64,000 nucleotides of DNA from Nostoc sp. TCL26-01 (GCF_013393945.1 NZ_CP040297.1:3504001-3568000), one strand, 5' to 3'; shown: positions 46,275-55,037, numbered from the stretch's first letter. Made by a program: numbers and translations. Notes: generated by a model not told the origin, from the letters alone.

Positions 46275-46480
46275 GAGGTTGTTTGAAAAGTCTCTAGCAA
46301 TGTATCAAATACTTTTAGATCCCCCTAAATCCACGCCAGTTCGCACAACGAGGGAAACCCCGGCAAGCGACTGGCTCTCCTTAAAAAGGGGACTTTAATA
46401 GTTTTCCCCCATTTTTAAGGGCGGATAGGGGGGATCATCCAGTGCTTAAAATCACAGCCAATCACTTTTCAAACATCCTC
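46275..46480. mobile_element. Longer MITE (family B), copy 2, with a nested 48-base insertion
   Basis: The ends GAGGTTGTTTGAAAAGT and ACTTTTCAAACATCCTC are perfect apart from one position. Flanks are TAA on the left and TTA on the right, so the target duplication is not identical. The body matches the split element at 37072 (GATCCCCCTAAATCC, AGGGGGGATCA). A 48-base segment with GCCAGT/ACTGGC ends interrupts it at 46333-46380. Confidence 0.8.
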
Positions 46481-46665
46481 TTATATAAAAAACTGTTCAC
46501 CCTTTTTTGTTAAAGAAAAGTGCAAGAACATAGAGTTATCAGGCTGAAAAACTTTGCATGGTCAATTTTTTTGGGTTCTAAAAAATTGGACTCAATCGGA
46601 AAAAACTGTTACCTGTTACCTGTTACCTGTTCCCTACTGCCACGAAAGGACTTTTTCAGCAAGCC
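46481..46665. other. Spacer with GTTACCT STRR
   Basis: Heptamers of GTTACCT lie at 46607-46636, next to a TCCCTACTGCC tail like the one beside the 3093 STRR. No gene is seen. Confidence 0.6.
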
Positions 46666-47388
46666 CTACTTACTCACAAATACAAAACCGCGAGTCTTCC
46701 TAGAGACAGAATCTACTGTATTCATAGCCTGCCATAAGTCTGCTGTCTTCACCCAAACGGGTGGATATTTATAACGGGAAACATCCATAATTAAGAATCT
46801 ATCTGTCTGCTCATTGTATGCGGCTAGCGGTGAAATGTGACCGCCTTTTTCTTGCCCGATTTCTTTGCGTAAATAATTAATGATGACAAAATTTCCCTTT
46901 TGTTTTAAATTCTCTGCTGCTTGTTGGCGAAACGTTGCTAAATTGGTATCACCAGCATGATAAACTTTTGTGCTAACACCATAACTAGCGGTTAATCTGC
47001 CCAATTCTGCTAAAGTCATTCCTTGCCGAGAAACTTCATCAGCAGTTAGTACAGCTTTAGTTTTGTCGTTACTAAAAAAGTTGTCTTGAGTGAACACCCG
47101 ATAAGGAGAATATTGTGGTGTTTCTGGTGCAGGAATGCCCAAGCTATTTAGCACCATGATCATACTAGCCACGCCACAAAAAGCTTGATTATTTTGGGTG
47201 ACAAATTGCATACTTAAGGGAAAAAAATCTTCTCTGGAACGACTTGTGAGTAGTAATTTTTCTCCCTCTGTAGAGTTAAATCCAATCAAATTAGATGTCA
47301 GTGGGAGAGTTTGAGCTAGAACGCTACTACTAGTAAGGAAGAATCCTAGAATTGCCGTTTTGATAGATTTTTTAAAAATATTATTCAT
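46666..47388 (-). CDS. Phytochelatin-synthase-like glutathione peptidase
   Basis: Papain-like Cys peptidase that removes glycine from glutathione; plant enzymes go on to make phytochelatins, while cyanobacterial single-domain forms mainly hydrolyse. The 240-residue product has a signal peptide (FLTSSSVLAQ) and the catalytic triad Cys71 (NNQAFCGVASMIMVLNSLG), His184 (KGGHISPLAAYN) and Asp202 (FLIMDVSRYKYPPVW). These match Cys70/His183/Asp201 reported for the Nostoc enzyme, offset by one. The plant C-terminal metal-binding domain is absent, as usual in bacteria. It starts 20 bases after the ABC importer genes, so the four are probably one operon. Confidence 0.93.
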   Translation of the reverse strand: MNNIFKKSIKTAILGFFLTSSSVLAQTLPLTSNLIGFNSTEGEKLLLTSRSREDFFPLSMQFVTQNNQAFCGVASMIMVLNSLGIPAPETPQYSPYRVFTQDNFFSNDKTKAVLTADEVSRQGMTLAELGRLTASYGVSTKVYHAGDTNLATFRQQAAENLKQKGNFVIINYLRKEIGQEKGGHISPLAAYNEQTDRFLIMDVSRYKYPPVWVKTADLWQAMNTVDSVSRKTRGFVFVSK

Positions 47389-47408
47389 GGTTTCCGTGGA
47401 ATGATAAA

Positions 47409-48317
47409 TTATCTTACAGATGCTAAACCTTTAGATTTACGAAACTCTTTAACTACGTCTTTAATATCTTGTAATTCACCTTCCACTAAATAGTTAAGTT
47501 GGCGCATTTCGTCAGCCGAAATCTTGCCAGTAATTTGAGCGATCGCTTGTTTTAATTCAGGGTATTTTTTTAAAGTTGCTTGCCTCACAATTGGTGTAGC
47601 TTCATAGGGAGGAAAATATTGTTTATCATCTTTTAGCACCACCAAACCTAAACGAGCAATTTGTCCATCTGTGGAATTACCTGCTACCATATCCACTTGT
47701 TTTTGGAGCAAGGCTCGATAGATTAAACCCAAGTCCATAATTTGCGGTGGTTTAACAAACTGTAAATTATAAGTCTTAGCTAATCCCGGAAAACCATCAT
47801 CTCGTTCTAAAAACTCATAGCCAAAACCGCCACGCCATTGGGGCGTATATTGGGCTGCTTGTGTCAGAGTCTGAATATTATAACGCCGGGCATCATCCCC
47901 ACGCACAATAATGGCGAAGGTATTTTCAAAACCCAAACTAGGCATTACTTCTAATTGAAATTTTTCCGCATATGCTTGTTTGAGTTTTTCATAAAGCACT
48001 TGAGGATCGTTAATTGTTTTCTCCTTCAAAATCCCCGTATAAGCTGTACCTGTATATTCAATATAAGCATCAATCTTGCCAGCAGTAATGGCACTGTGGC
48101 AAACAAAAGAACCCCCCAAACGGGGACGACGAGTTACTTTTAAATTCGTTGTCTCTTCAATTTGTTGCGCTAAAAACTCGCCTAAAATATCTTGCTCAGT
48201 AAAATCTTTAGAAGCGATAATCACATCACCATTACTACTAGTTGTCTTGGCTGTGCAACTAGCGATCGCCATCACCAAACTACAAACTAATAAACACAAG
48301 AGCAAAAATCTTTTCAT
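47409..48317 (-). CDS. OpuC/OsmF-type quaternary-amine ABC transporter, substrate-binding lipoprotein
   Basis: A 302-residue periplasmic binding protein with a lipoprotein signal (LLVCSLVMAIASC; lipidated Cys about residue 21). OpuAC-like motifs are IASKDFTEQDILGEFLAQQI, GGSFVCHSAITAGKIDAYIE, EYTGTAYTGIL and GNSTDGQIARLGLVVLKDD. The family binds glycine betaine, choline, carnitine or related compounds, and recently some members ergothioneine; ligand residues cannot be judged without a structure. Its ATG overlaps the permease stop as ATGA, implying coupling. The phytochelatin-synthase-like gene follows 20 bases later. Confidence 0.9.
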   Translation of the reverse strand: MKRFLLLCLLVCSLVMAIASCTAKTTSSNGDVIIASKDFTEQDILGEFLAQQIEETTNLKVTRRPRLGGSFVCHSAITAGKIDAYIEYTGTAYTGILKEKTINDPQVLYEKLKQAYAEKFQLEVMPSLGFENTFAIIVRGDDARRYNIQTLTQAAQYTPQWRGGFGYEFLERDDGFPGLAKTYNLQFVKPPQIMDLGLIYRALLQKQVDMVAGNSTDGQIARLGLVVLKDDKQYFPPYEATPIVRQATLKKYPELKQAIAQITGKISADEMRQLNYLVEGELQDIKDVVKEFRKSKGLASVR

Positions 48318-48946
48318 GTTTTCACATTCAATCTTTTCTCTAATAAGCCAATGAATAAATCAGCCAACAAAGCAATTACTGCCGCCGGTACAGCCCCAGC
48401 TAATATTAATTGATTATTGACTACCGCAATCCCGCGAAAAATAAACACACCCAAACCCCCAGCCCCAATAGCAGCCGCAATAGTGGCAATACCAATGGCA
48501 ATCACTGTTGCCACTCTCACCCCTGCTAAAATAACTCCCATCGCCAAAGGGATTTCTACTTGCAATAATAATTCTCTATCCGTCATTCCCATACCGCGCC
48601 CAGCTTCTCGAATTGCTGGATCTACCCCTGTAATCCCTGTATAAGTATTCCGAATTATCGGCAACAAAGAATACAAAGTTAATGCCACAATCGCCGGGAC
48701 AACCCCAATTCCCCCAATCACAGGTACAGGAATTAGTAAACCAAATAATGCCAAACTAGGAATAGTTTGCAACACATTTGCTATGCCCAAAATTGGTTGA
48801 CGTAATTGTGTTTGGCGGGTGATCAAAATTCCTAAAGGAATACCAATCACGATGGCAACACCAATAGCTACACCTACCAAAAATAAATGTTCTAGTGTGT
48901 GCTGGAGAATTTCTGGTGCATACTTAATCAAAAAGAAATTTTTCAT
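48314..48946 (-). CDS. OpuC-type ABC transporter permease
   Basis: The 210-residue inner-membrane permease has about five helices (LFLVGVAIGVAIVIGIPLGI, VIPAIVALTLYSLLPIIRN-type loop) and the binding-protein-dependent EAA motif region (DPAIREAGRGMGMTDRELLL). It forms the channel of a quaternary-amine importer with the neighbouring ATPase. The ATG at 48946 is preferred because it overlaps the ATPase TGA as ATGA; an upstream in-frame start at 48973 lies inside the ATPase gene. Both junctions in this operon are 4-base overlaps. Confidence 0.9.
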   Translation of the reverse strand: MKNFFLIKYAPEILQHTLEHLFLVGVAIGVAIVIGIPLGILITRQTQLRQPILGIANVLQTIPSLALFGLLIPVPVIGGIGVVPAIVALTLYSLLPIIRNTYTGITGVDPAIREAGRGMGMTDRELLLQVEIPLAMGVILAGVRVATVIAIGIATIAAAIGAGGLGVFIFRGIAVVNNQLILAGAVPAAVIALLADLFIGLLEKRLNVKT

Positions 48947-49683
48947 AAATTGCCTGGCAATGAACGCAGACATTGCATAAAGGCAAGACTTTCTGGATGT
49001 TGAGAATTCATAAACTCATCCTTCGTTCCTAATACTACCAATTCTCCTCCATACATTAAACCAATTCTCGATGCTAAAACAAATGCTTCTTGAATATCAT
49101 GAGTCACAAACACCACAGTTTTACCTAACTCTTGTTGCAACCGCCGAAACTCTTGTTGCAATTCTAACCGGGTGATGGGATCGAGTGCGCCGAAAGGCTC
49201 ATCCATCAACAAAACTGGCGGATCTGCCGCTAAAGCCCTAGCCACACCCACTCTTTGTCTTTGTCCACCTGAAAGTTCGTGGGGATAACGTTTAGCAAAT
49301 TGTCCTGGATTTAACCCTACTAAATCCAACAACTCATAAACCCGTAGTTTAATTTGTTTAGCTTGCCACCCTTCTAAACTAGGGACTAAACCCACATTCC
49401 GTTCCACAGTGAAATGAGGAAATAAACCAGTCTCTTGAATCACATAACCAATTTTCCGCCGCAGCTTAATTTCATCCCATTGAGTTGTAGAAATTCCCTC
49501 AAATAAAACTTCTCCTTGCGTGGGTGTAAATAGGCGATTAATTAACTTCATTGTTGTAGTTTTGCCGCTACCACTACGTCCGAGTAAGACTAACGCTTCT
49601 CCCTGGTGAATGACAAAATTGAGATGAGAAACTAGGGAACGATGGTTACGGCTAAAGGTGACATCACGGAATTCTATATTCAT
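48943..49683 (-). CDS. OpuC-type ABC transporter ATP-binding protein
   Basis: A 246-residue ABC ATPase: Walker A LLGRSGSGKTTTMKLINRLF, Q-loop GYVIQETGLFPHFTVERNVG, signature LSGGQRQRVGVARAL, Walker B VLLMDEPFGALDP and the switch VFVTHD. The C-terminal CBS domains that osmosensing OpuA/OpuC ATPases often carry are missing, so this importer may not be gated by ionic strength. It is the first gene of the ATPase-permease-binding protein-peptidase order. The PEP-synthase-like gene ends 74 bases upstream on the same strand. Confidence 0.92.
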   Translation of the reverse strand: MNIEFRDVTFSRNHRSLVSHLNFVIHQGEALVLLGRSGSGKTTTMKLINRLFTPTQGEVLFEGISTTQWDEIKLRRKIGYVIQETGLFPHFTVERNVGLVPSLEGWQAKQIKLRVYELLDLVGLNPGQFAKRYPHELSGGQRQRVGVARALAADPPVLLMDEPFGALDPITRLELQQEFRRLQQELGKTVVFVTHDIQEAFVLASRIGLMYGGELVVLGTKDEFMNSQHPESLAFMQCLRSLPGNL

Positions 49684-49756
49684 GGGTTTAGTGGAATAGG
49701 ATTTACCCTGATTGATACTGACTTCTGACTCCTGGGTGCTGAATTCTTAGATTAAA

Positions 49757-52054
49757 TTAACCATATACTTGACGACGGGCTGCTGCTAAAATGAGACGTT
49801 GTTCAGCACGAGCGATCGCTTGATATGTCCGCTCTACTGCTTCTGGTTCTACGGAAATTGAGCTGATACCCGACTGAACCAATTGATCAATGATCTCCGG
49901 ATAAATCACTGGTGCTTGACCGCAGATAGAACAAGGTATACCCGCAGTTTTAGACATTTCCATGAGTTGAGTAATTGCCCCCATCACAGCCGGATGGCGT
50001 TCATTTAAAACTTTGCTCAAGTCTCCTTCTTCCCTATCTACACCCAGTAGCAATTGTGTCAAGTCGTTAGTTCCAATCGATATTCCCGCTACACCCGCTT
50101 TGACATATTCTGGTAGCAAAAACAACACACTCGGCACTTCCGCCATGATCCACAGTTGGAACTTTGGCACTCGGTTGAGGCCAATTTGTTCGACCTTCTG
50201 CCGACAGAAAGTAAATTCTGCGACACTGCGAACAAAGGGCAATAGGAGATTTATATTGTCATAGCCGGCTTTTTGGGCATTGGCTATGGCTGCTAATTCT
50301 ACATCAAACACCGCAGAATTACGCACATAACTAAATGTACCGCGATCGCCTAAAATTGACTGAGATGAAGATTGGATGTGATCTGAGGATAATTCCGGCG
50401 ATCGCCAATCCAAGGAACGATAGAAAACTGGGCGTGGGGCAAAAGCACGGGCAAACTGGATAATCTGCTCAGACCATTGCTCTAATAATTCCGATTGTCT
50501 GCCATTCAATAGCCACAAGTGAGGATGCTGTCCTTGCAGTAAAGGTAATAGCATCAATTCTGAGCGCAATAATCCTACACCATCGACAGGCAAGTTCTGT
50601 ACTTGCTCAATCAAGCTGGATTGGCTCAAATTTACCAGCAATTGAGTAGCAATCATTGGTGTTTGCCTATTCACTAAAGGATGGAATGATGATGCAATCT
50701 TGCTGGGTTGATGTTCTATGGTTAATGCTTCGTCTACTTTAATACGATAAACTTCACCGCGATCGCCATCTATCAGCAATCGTTCTCCATTTTGAATTAA
50801 TAATGTGGCATCTGTGGCACTCACTACGGCAGGAATACCCAATTCTCTAGCGAGAATGGCGGCGTGACTCGTCATTCCCCCCTGTTCTGTGACAATTCCC
50901 ACAACTTGTTGTAGTCGGGGTAGCCAATCTGGAGTAATTTTGGGTACGACTAAAATTACTCCCTTGGGCAATGGTTCTGTTTTTGATGGTGAATTAATCA
51001 CCACTTGAGCATTTGCACTCACCCGTCCTCTAGCTGCACCCACACCTTTGATAAACTGTAAATTGGGAATCACAGATTGGGGATGACTAACTTGGGTAAT
51101 GTAAAGACGGGGGATAGAGTTAGCCTCAGCTATCGTCCACTCAATAGCAAAGTTTTTCCCCAATTCACCGCCTAATTGATGTCCTAAAGTAATGATTTGT
51201 GATAGATATTCTTCTGGTAAAGCATAATCTTGTTGCTGAGTTTCCTCTAGTACATATGCACCAACACAAGTGTCACCCACCAGTGCAGAGTCTAGAGCAA
51301 AATCACTACCCAGGCGATAAGCCAGCATTTTATTACCCAGATGCCGTTCTAAGACAATACCAGTTTCTTGTTGAATCTGGTACGTATCCGGTACGACTTC
51401 GCCTTGAGCCAAAGCCATCCCCAATCCCCAAGTAGCCGAGATTTTCCAGCCTTCGGAGTTGGCTACTAATGAACCGCTAGCGATCGCATTTTGGACTGGC
51501 TGGACTAAAATTGCCAAATTGACTTTTTGTAAGTTCACCCCCATACGCTGCCAAAAGACTAAACTTCTGGCACGAAATAGTTGACTCCAGGTATGCTTAA
51601 GAGCAGAGGCGATCGCAGCTTCATCACAATGACAAAAAGTTGCATCCAACAATCCCGTCGTATTCCCCATCTTTTGAGTTACGGTCGCTACTGCTAGAGT
51701 CGGGCGCAAAATTAAGTAATCAGTAGACCATTCCCTAGCCGCCATGAAAACTGCATTGACAAACTCAGATGGGACATTTGCATTCACAATTTCCTGACGC
51801 AAACGACCAGCTACCTGCTGGAGTTGTCGCCAATTGGCTACATCCAAGTGTAAAGAAGAATTCGGTAAGTTAGCGACTAATGACTCGGAACTGTTGAGAG
51901 TTTCTAAGAATAACCGCAAAACCTCTTCTGGAACAACAAAACCAGGCACAACTGGGTAGCCACGCTGTTTGATTTTGCTTAAATAGAACGCTTTGTCACC
52001 TACTTTGGCGCGGTCTTGCAATTTAATTTGGTCAAGCCAGTAGATTTTGTCCAC
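49757..52054 (-). CDS. PEP-synthase-like PEP-utilising enzyme
   Basis: A 765-residue protein with the architecture of phosphoenolpyruvate synthase: an N-terminal ATP-grasp-like domain, a central phosphohistidine domain (GGMTSHAAILARELGIPAVV, His about 396) and a C-terminal PEP/pyruvate barrel (SRIGTNDLTQ-like GISIGTNDLTQLLLGVDREE, CSICGQAP). The swivelling His and the barrel motifs are intact. The N-terminal domain is unusual: where PpsA has an LRSSAxxED-type motif this protein reads LILRPTLAVATVTQKMGNTT. ATP chemistry may therefore be altered, and a true PpsA role is uncertain. Same strand as the ABC operon below. Confidence 0.8.
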   Translation of the reverse strand: MDKIYWLDQIKLQDRAKVGDKAFYLSKIKQRGYPVVPGFVVPEEVLRLFLETLNSSESLVANLPNSSLHLDVANWRQLQQVAGRLRQEIVNANVPSEFVNAVFMAAREWSTDYLILRPTLAVATVTQKMGNTTGLLDATFCHCDEAAIASALKHTWSQLFRARSLVFWQRMGVNLQKVNLAILVQPVQNAIASGSLVANSEGWKISATWGLGMALAQGEVVPDTYQIQQETGIVLERHLGNKMLAYRLGSDFALDSALVGDTCVGAYVLEETQQQDYALPEEYLSQIITLGHQLGGELGKNFAIEWTIAEANSIPRLYITQVSHPQSVIPNLQFIKGVGAARGRVSANAQVVINSPSKTEPLPKGVILVVPKITPDWLPRLQQVVGIVTEQGGMTSHAAILARELGIPAVVSATDATLLIQNGERLLIDGDRGEVYRIKVDEALTIEHQPSKIASSFHPLVNRQTPMIATQLLVNLSQSSLIEQVQNLPVDGVGLLRSELMLLPLLQGQHPHLWLLNGRQSELLEQWSEQIIQFARAFAPRPVFYRSLDWRSPELSSDHIQSSSQSILGDRGTFSYVRNSAVFDVELAAIANAQKAGYDNINLLLPFVRSVAEFTFCRQKVEQIGLNRVPKFQLWIMAEVPSVLFLLPEYVKAGVAGISIGTNDLTQLLLGVDREEGDLSKVLNERHPAVMGAITQLMEMSKTAGIPCSICGQAPVIYPEIIDQLVQSGISSISVEPEAVERTYQAIARAEQRLILAAARRQVYG

Positions 52055-52410
52055 TCAATTTTTTTAGTTGTCAGTTGTCAGTTTACTGCTAAAGCTATCA
52101 AATCCCTGAAATCTTCTCAGATACTATCTACTACCTGTTCGCCAAGCAAAGTATTTTATATGTAAGCTGAATAATTGTGCCATCCTAGTAATACTGCACA
52201 GACTTAAAAATGTTTCGAGAAAGTTGCCAGAACTACAAAACTTAAAAAGCTTGTAATATCATTATTTCTGCCATTAATCATGAGGATACCTCTTTTGGAT
52301 ATCTCACCACTTTATGCAGTACCAATAAACTTATGAATAATCTTTGATTAAATCACATATAATAAGAAAATAACATAAAATATACTTAGCTCTGCGTCTA
52401 TATATTCATT
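52055..52410. other. Intergenic gap, 356 bases
   Basis: Contains the divergent promoters of the PEP-synthase-like and mgtC genes. Two GTTGTCA heptamers lie at 52068-52082. AT-rich; nothing else recognised. Confidence 0.5.
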
Positions 52411-52860
52411 TTGTCAAACACTTATTATATTGCTCCCAATGATTTTTTGAACATTCTGTTACGGCTTTGTCTGGCTTTGCTAATTGGAGCAATCATCGGC
52501 ATAGAACGCCAACTACAGCGTAAACCAGCAGGCTTAAGAACTCATATGCTGGTCAGTTTCGGTTCAGCCATATTTACTGTTATACCTCTGCAAATAACCA
52601 ATCCACAATCAGATCCGGAAGTGATTAGCCGAGTAATTCAAGGAATTGCTGCAGGTGTAGGGTTTCTGGGTGCTGGCGAAATTGTCCGCGAATCTTCTCA
52701 AGTATCAAAACGCCCAGAAATTCATGGACTGACTTCAGCCGCAGCCATTTGGGTTTCGGCTGGTTTAGGAATTGCGGCTGGCTGTGGTTTATGGCAATTG
52801 AGCTTAACTGGCTCCATCCTGACCTTTGCCATTCTCAACTTTTTCAAAAGATTAGAATAA
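52411..52860 (+). CDS. MgtC/SapB-family membrane protein
   Basis: A 149-residue membrane protein with the MgtC domain: LLRLCLALLIGAIIGIERQL, the RKPAGLRTHMLVSFGSA signature, IAAGVGFLGAGEIVRE and a final GLTSAAAIWVSAGLGIAAGC helix pair. MgtC proteins are linked to growth at low Mg2+ and to inhibition of F-type ATP synthase in Salmonella; the Salmonella C-terminal soluble domain is absent here. No in-frame ATG precedes the domain, so the TTG at 52411 is used, with low confidence in the exact start. Confidence 0.88.
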   Translation: MSNTYYIAPNDFLNILLRLCLALLIGAIIGIERQLQRKPAGLRTHMLVSFGSAIFTVIPLQITNPQSDPEVISRVIQGIAAGVGFLGAGEIVRESSQVSKRPEIHGLTSAAAIWVSAGLGIAAGCGLWQLSLTGSILTFAILNFFKRLE

Positions 52861-53260
52861 TATATAGGACTTACCCACTCAACCAATAAACCATAAAAGA
52901 GGGTGGCATAGCAAATATCCGTAGGTTAGGTGGAGGCGCACAAGCTTTGGTATCTGCTACACAATTAGTAATTTATATTGCGCCGTAACCCAACAGGAAG
53001 TAATATTCATCGTAGCGACATCATTAGAGGACGTTTGAAAAGTCTGTTTCTTTGTCATGTTGAATGCAGCGTAGCGGAATGAAACATCTCGGTATGTGCC
53101 ACAAAACCTAGATTCTTCCTGACGCGGAGCGTAAGGAAGAATGACATTTTTATACCTACTGAAACTTTTCAAACACCCTCTTAGATTGTTCATTTTCCCG
53201 ATATCATTTGTTGGGTTCCACTACGTTCTAACCAACCTACAAAAAAGGAAATACTTATGA
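52861..53260. other. Intergenic gap holding MITE copy 4
   Basis: The MITE occupies 53027-53180. The remaining DNA is featureless apart from short GGTTAGGTGG-type sequence near 52925. A reverse-strand open frame at 52957-53193 is the MITE read through and is not a gene. Confidence 0.6.
53027..53180 (-). mobile_element. 154-bp MITE, copy 4 (inverted)
   Basis: Flanked by TTA at 53024-53026 and 53181-53183. The ends are GAGGACGTTTGAAAAGT and ACTTTTCAAACACCCTC. The centre is the near-palindromic version also seen in copy 2. Confidence 0.92.
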
Positions 53261-53674
53261 CTAATTAAATAATTGTAATGCTTTATCAAAAGCTGGTTCG
53301 TCAGATTTAATTTGGATGATTGATTTGACTAACGAGATAAATTCCGCATCAATTTTGCTGTCATTTTCGATTGTTTTACTAGCTGCATAAAAACTAGCAT
53401 CATCCATACTTAATTCATTAGTAGTTCCCGTTTGGAGTTCTGGTCTTTTTCTTTCCCAAGATAATGATTTACCTCGGAAAGTAAATTGAAACCACGATAT
53501 TTCTTCACAATCAAATTCAAAGAAAATATCAAAATATGGTTCCTCACCTTGAAACCAAATTCTGCTGTTACCCTCAGCTTGATTTTGTTTGAGTAAATTT
53601 TGCTCGATTTTTCGTAATGATTTAGCAAGTGATACTATTTCACTTTGATTAAGAATATAGTCTGTATCTCTCAT
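53261..53674 (-). CDS. Unrecognised cytosolic protein
   Basis: A 137-residue protein starting MRDTDYILNQSEIVSLAKSL. It has a helical N-terminus, an aromatic-rich middle (GEEPYFDIFFEFDCEEISWF, QFTFRGKSLSWER) and a helical, acidic C-terminus. The middle resembles small immunity or chaperone-like proteins, but no family is recognised and no partner toxin is visible nearby. It ends 26 bases downstream of the recF stop on the same strand, so it may be the tail of a recF transcript. Confidence 0.55.
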   Translation of the reverse strand: MRDTDYILNQSEIVSLAKSLRKIEQNLLKQNQAEGNSRIWFQGEEPYFDIFFEFDCEEISWFQFTFRGKSLSWERKRPELQTGTTNELSMDDASFYAASKTIENDSKIDAEFISLVKSIIQIKSDEPAFDKALQLFN

Positions 53675-53700
53675 ATCTGACTAGTAATTTTTAAGCTAAT

Positions 53701-54882
53701 TTAGTAGCTTCCTGTAGGATATTGGGAATTGCTAATTTCTCCTGCCTGAACAAAGAGAATTTGCGAAGAATTTAACCACTGGGAATCAAAAGAACTGAGA
53801 TGAGTGGTAGTAATTAAAGTTTGAAATCGGTCTTGGATAGCATCAAGTAGTTGATTTTGGCGGGATGGATCTAATTCAGCCAAAACATCATCGAGTAAAA
53901 GCAGAGGCGACTCCTGAACAACTTCTTCAATTAACTGTAACTCTGCTAGTTTAAGTGCTAGCACGAGTGTACGTTGCTGACCCTGAGAACCGTATTGACG
54001 GGCTGGTGTTTGATTGATAGTTAATTCTACTTCGTCCCGATGTGGCCCTACCAGAGTAGTACCACGGTACAGTTCAGGAACGGCACGTTGCTGTATTTTG
54101 TGGAAAAAGGCTGCCTGTACATCATCGGCATGATTTTGAGTTAATGGTATATTGGGGGCATAATTGATTTGGAGAATCTCCGTACTACCACTGATGCTGG
54201 CGTGCCAAGCAGCTGCTAAAGGGGCAAGTCTTTTGAGAGCGCGATCGCGTCTTCTGATGACTCTTGTACCTGTGGTTACTAGTTGAGCATCCCAAAGGGC
54301 GAGGGGTGAGTGTTGAGTGCTGAGGGGTGAGTGCTGAGGGGTGAGTGCTGAGGGGTGAGTGGGGAGTGGGGGGTTTTGAGTTTGTTTTAAGTAGGCGTTG
54401 CGTTGGCGTAATACTTGGTTGTACTGTTGCAAAATATGAGCATAAACTGGCTCAAGTTGAATTAAGAGGGTATCTAGCCAGTTGCGGCGGACTTCTGGAC
54501 TACCACGCACCAGTTCTAAATCTAAACTGGAGAATTGAACGGCATTTAGCACACCGAGAAAATCCATTTGTCGGCGCAGGGATTCGCCATTCAGCGCCAC
54601 TGTGCGGCGGCCATTGCGCCTGAGAGTTAAGCTAAGTTCACTCAGACCGGTTTGTCGCTCTAGGGTGGCGTTAATCTGGGCTATGGGTGCTTCATCTTGG
54701 ACTAAATCACGATCGCGTGCCATGCGGTGCGATCGCAATGTTGCGAGTAACTCTACAGCCTCCAACAAATTAGACTTACCTTGAGCATTATTCCCCACCA
54801 AAATTGTTTTGGCAGCTGTAAACTCAACTTTTTGCTCTTGGTAGTTGCGAAAATGCCGGAGGTGGAGAGTTTTCAGGTACAT
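53701..54882 (-). CDS. recF: RecF, DNA replication and repair protein
   Basis: RecF is an SMC-like ATPase that helps load RecA at single-strand gaps. The 393-residue product has MYLKTLHLRHFRNYQEQKVE, Walker A VGNNAQGKSNLLEAVELL, GPHRDEVELTI, the signature SQGQQRTLVLALKLAELQLI and Walker B LLLLDDVLAELDPSRQNQLL. It is slightly longer than most RecF proteins because residues about 164-194 (LPTHPSALTPQHSPLSTQHS) are encoded by an STRR array. All catalytic motifs are intact and the insert lies in the lobe between them, so the protein is probably functional. Confidence 0.95.
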   Translation of the reverse strand: MYLKTLHLRHFRNYQEQKVEFTAAKTILVGNNAQGKSNLLEAVELLATLRSHRMARDRDLVQDEAPIAQINATLERQTGLSELSLTLRRNGRRTVALNGESLRRQMDFLGVLNAVQFSSLDLELVRGSPEVRRNWLDTLLIQLEPVYAHILQQYNQVLRQRNAYLKQTQNPPLPTHPSALTPQHSPLSTQHSPLALWDAQLVTTGTRVIRRRDRALKRLAPLAAAWHASISGSTEILQINYAPNIPLTQNHADDVQAAFFHKIQQRAVPELYRGTTLVGPHRDEVELTINQTPARQYGSQGQQRTLVLALKLAELQLIEEVVQESPLLLLDDVLAELDPSRQNQLLDAIQDRFQTLITTTHLSSFDSQWLNSSQILFVQAGEISNSQYPTGSY

Positions 54883-54978
54883 AAAAAAGAGTGGGGATAT
54901 GCAGCAGAATTAAAAACGCCAAATTCAAAACTCAACACAGAGAGATTCCTCATTTTGAATTTTGAATTTTGCGAAAAG

Positions 54979-55037
54979 TTGCGTGCGGAGAGAACTTGCG
55001 TGCGGAGAGAACTTGCGTGCGGAGAGAACTTGCGTGC
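54979..55037. repeat. 17-bp tandem array
   Basis: Three full units of TTGCGTGCGGAGAGAAC and a partial fourth, GC-rich compared with the surroundings. Confidence 0.88.
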
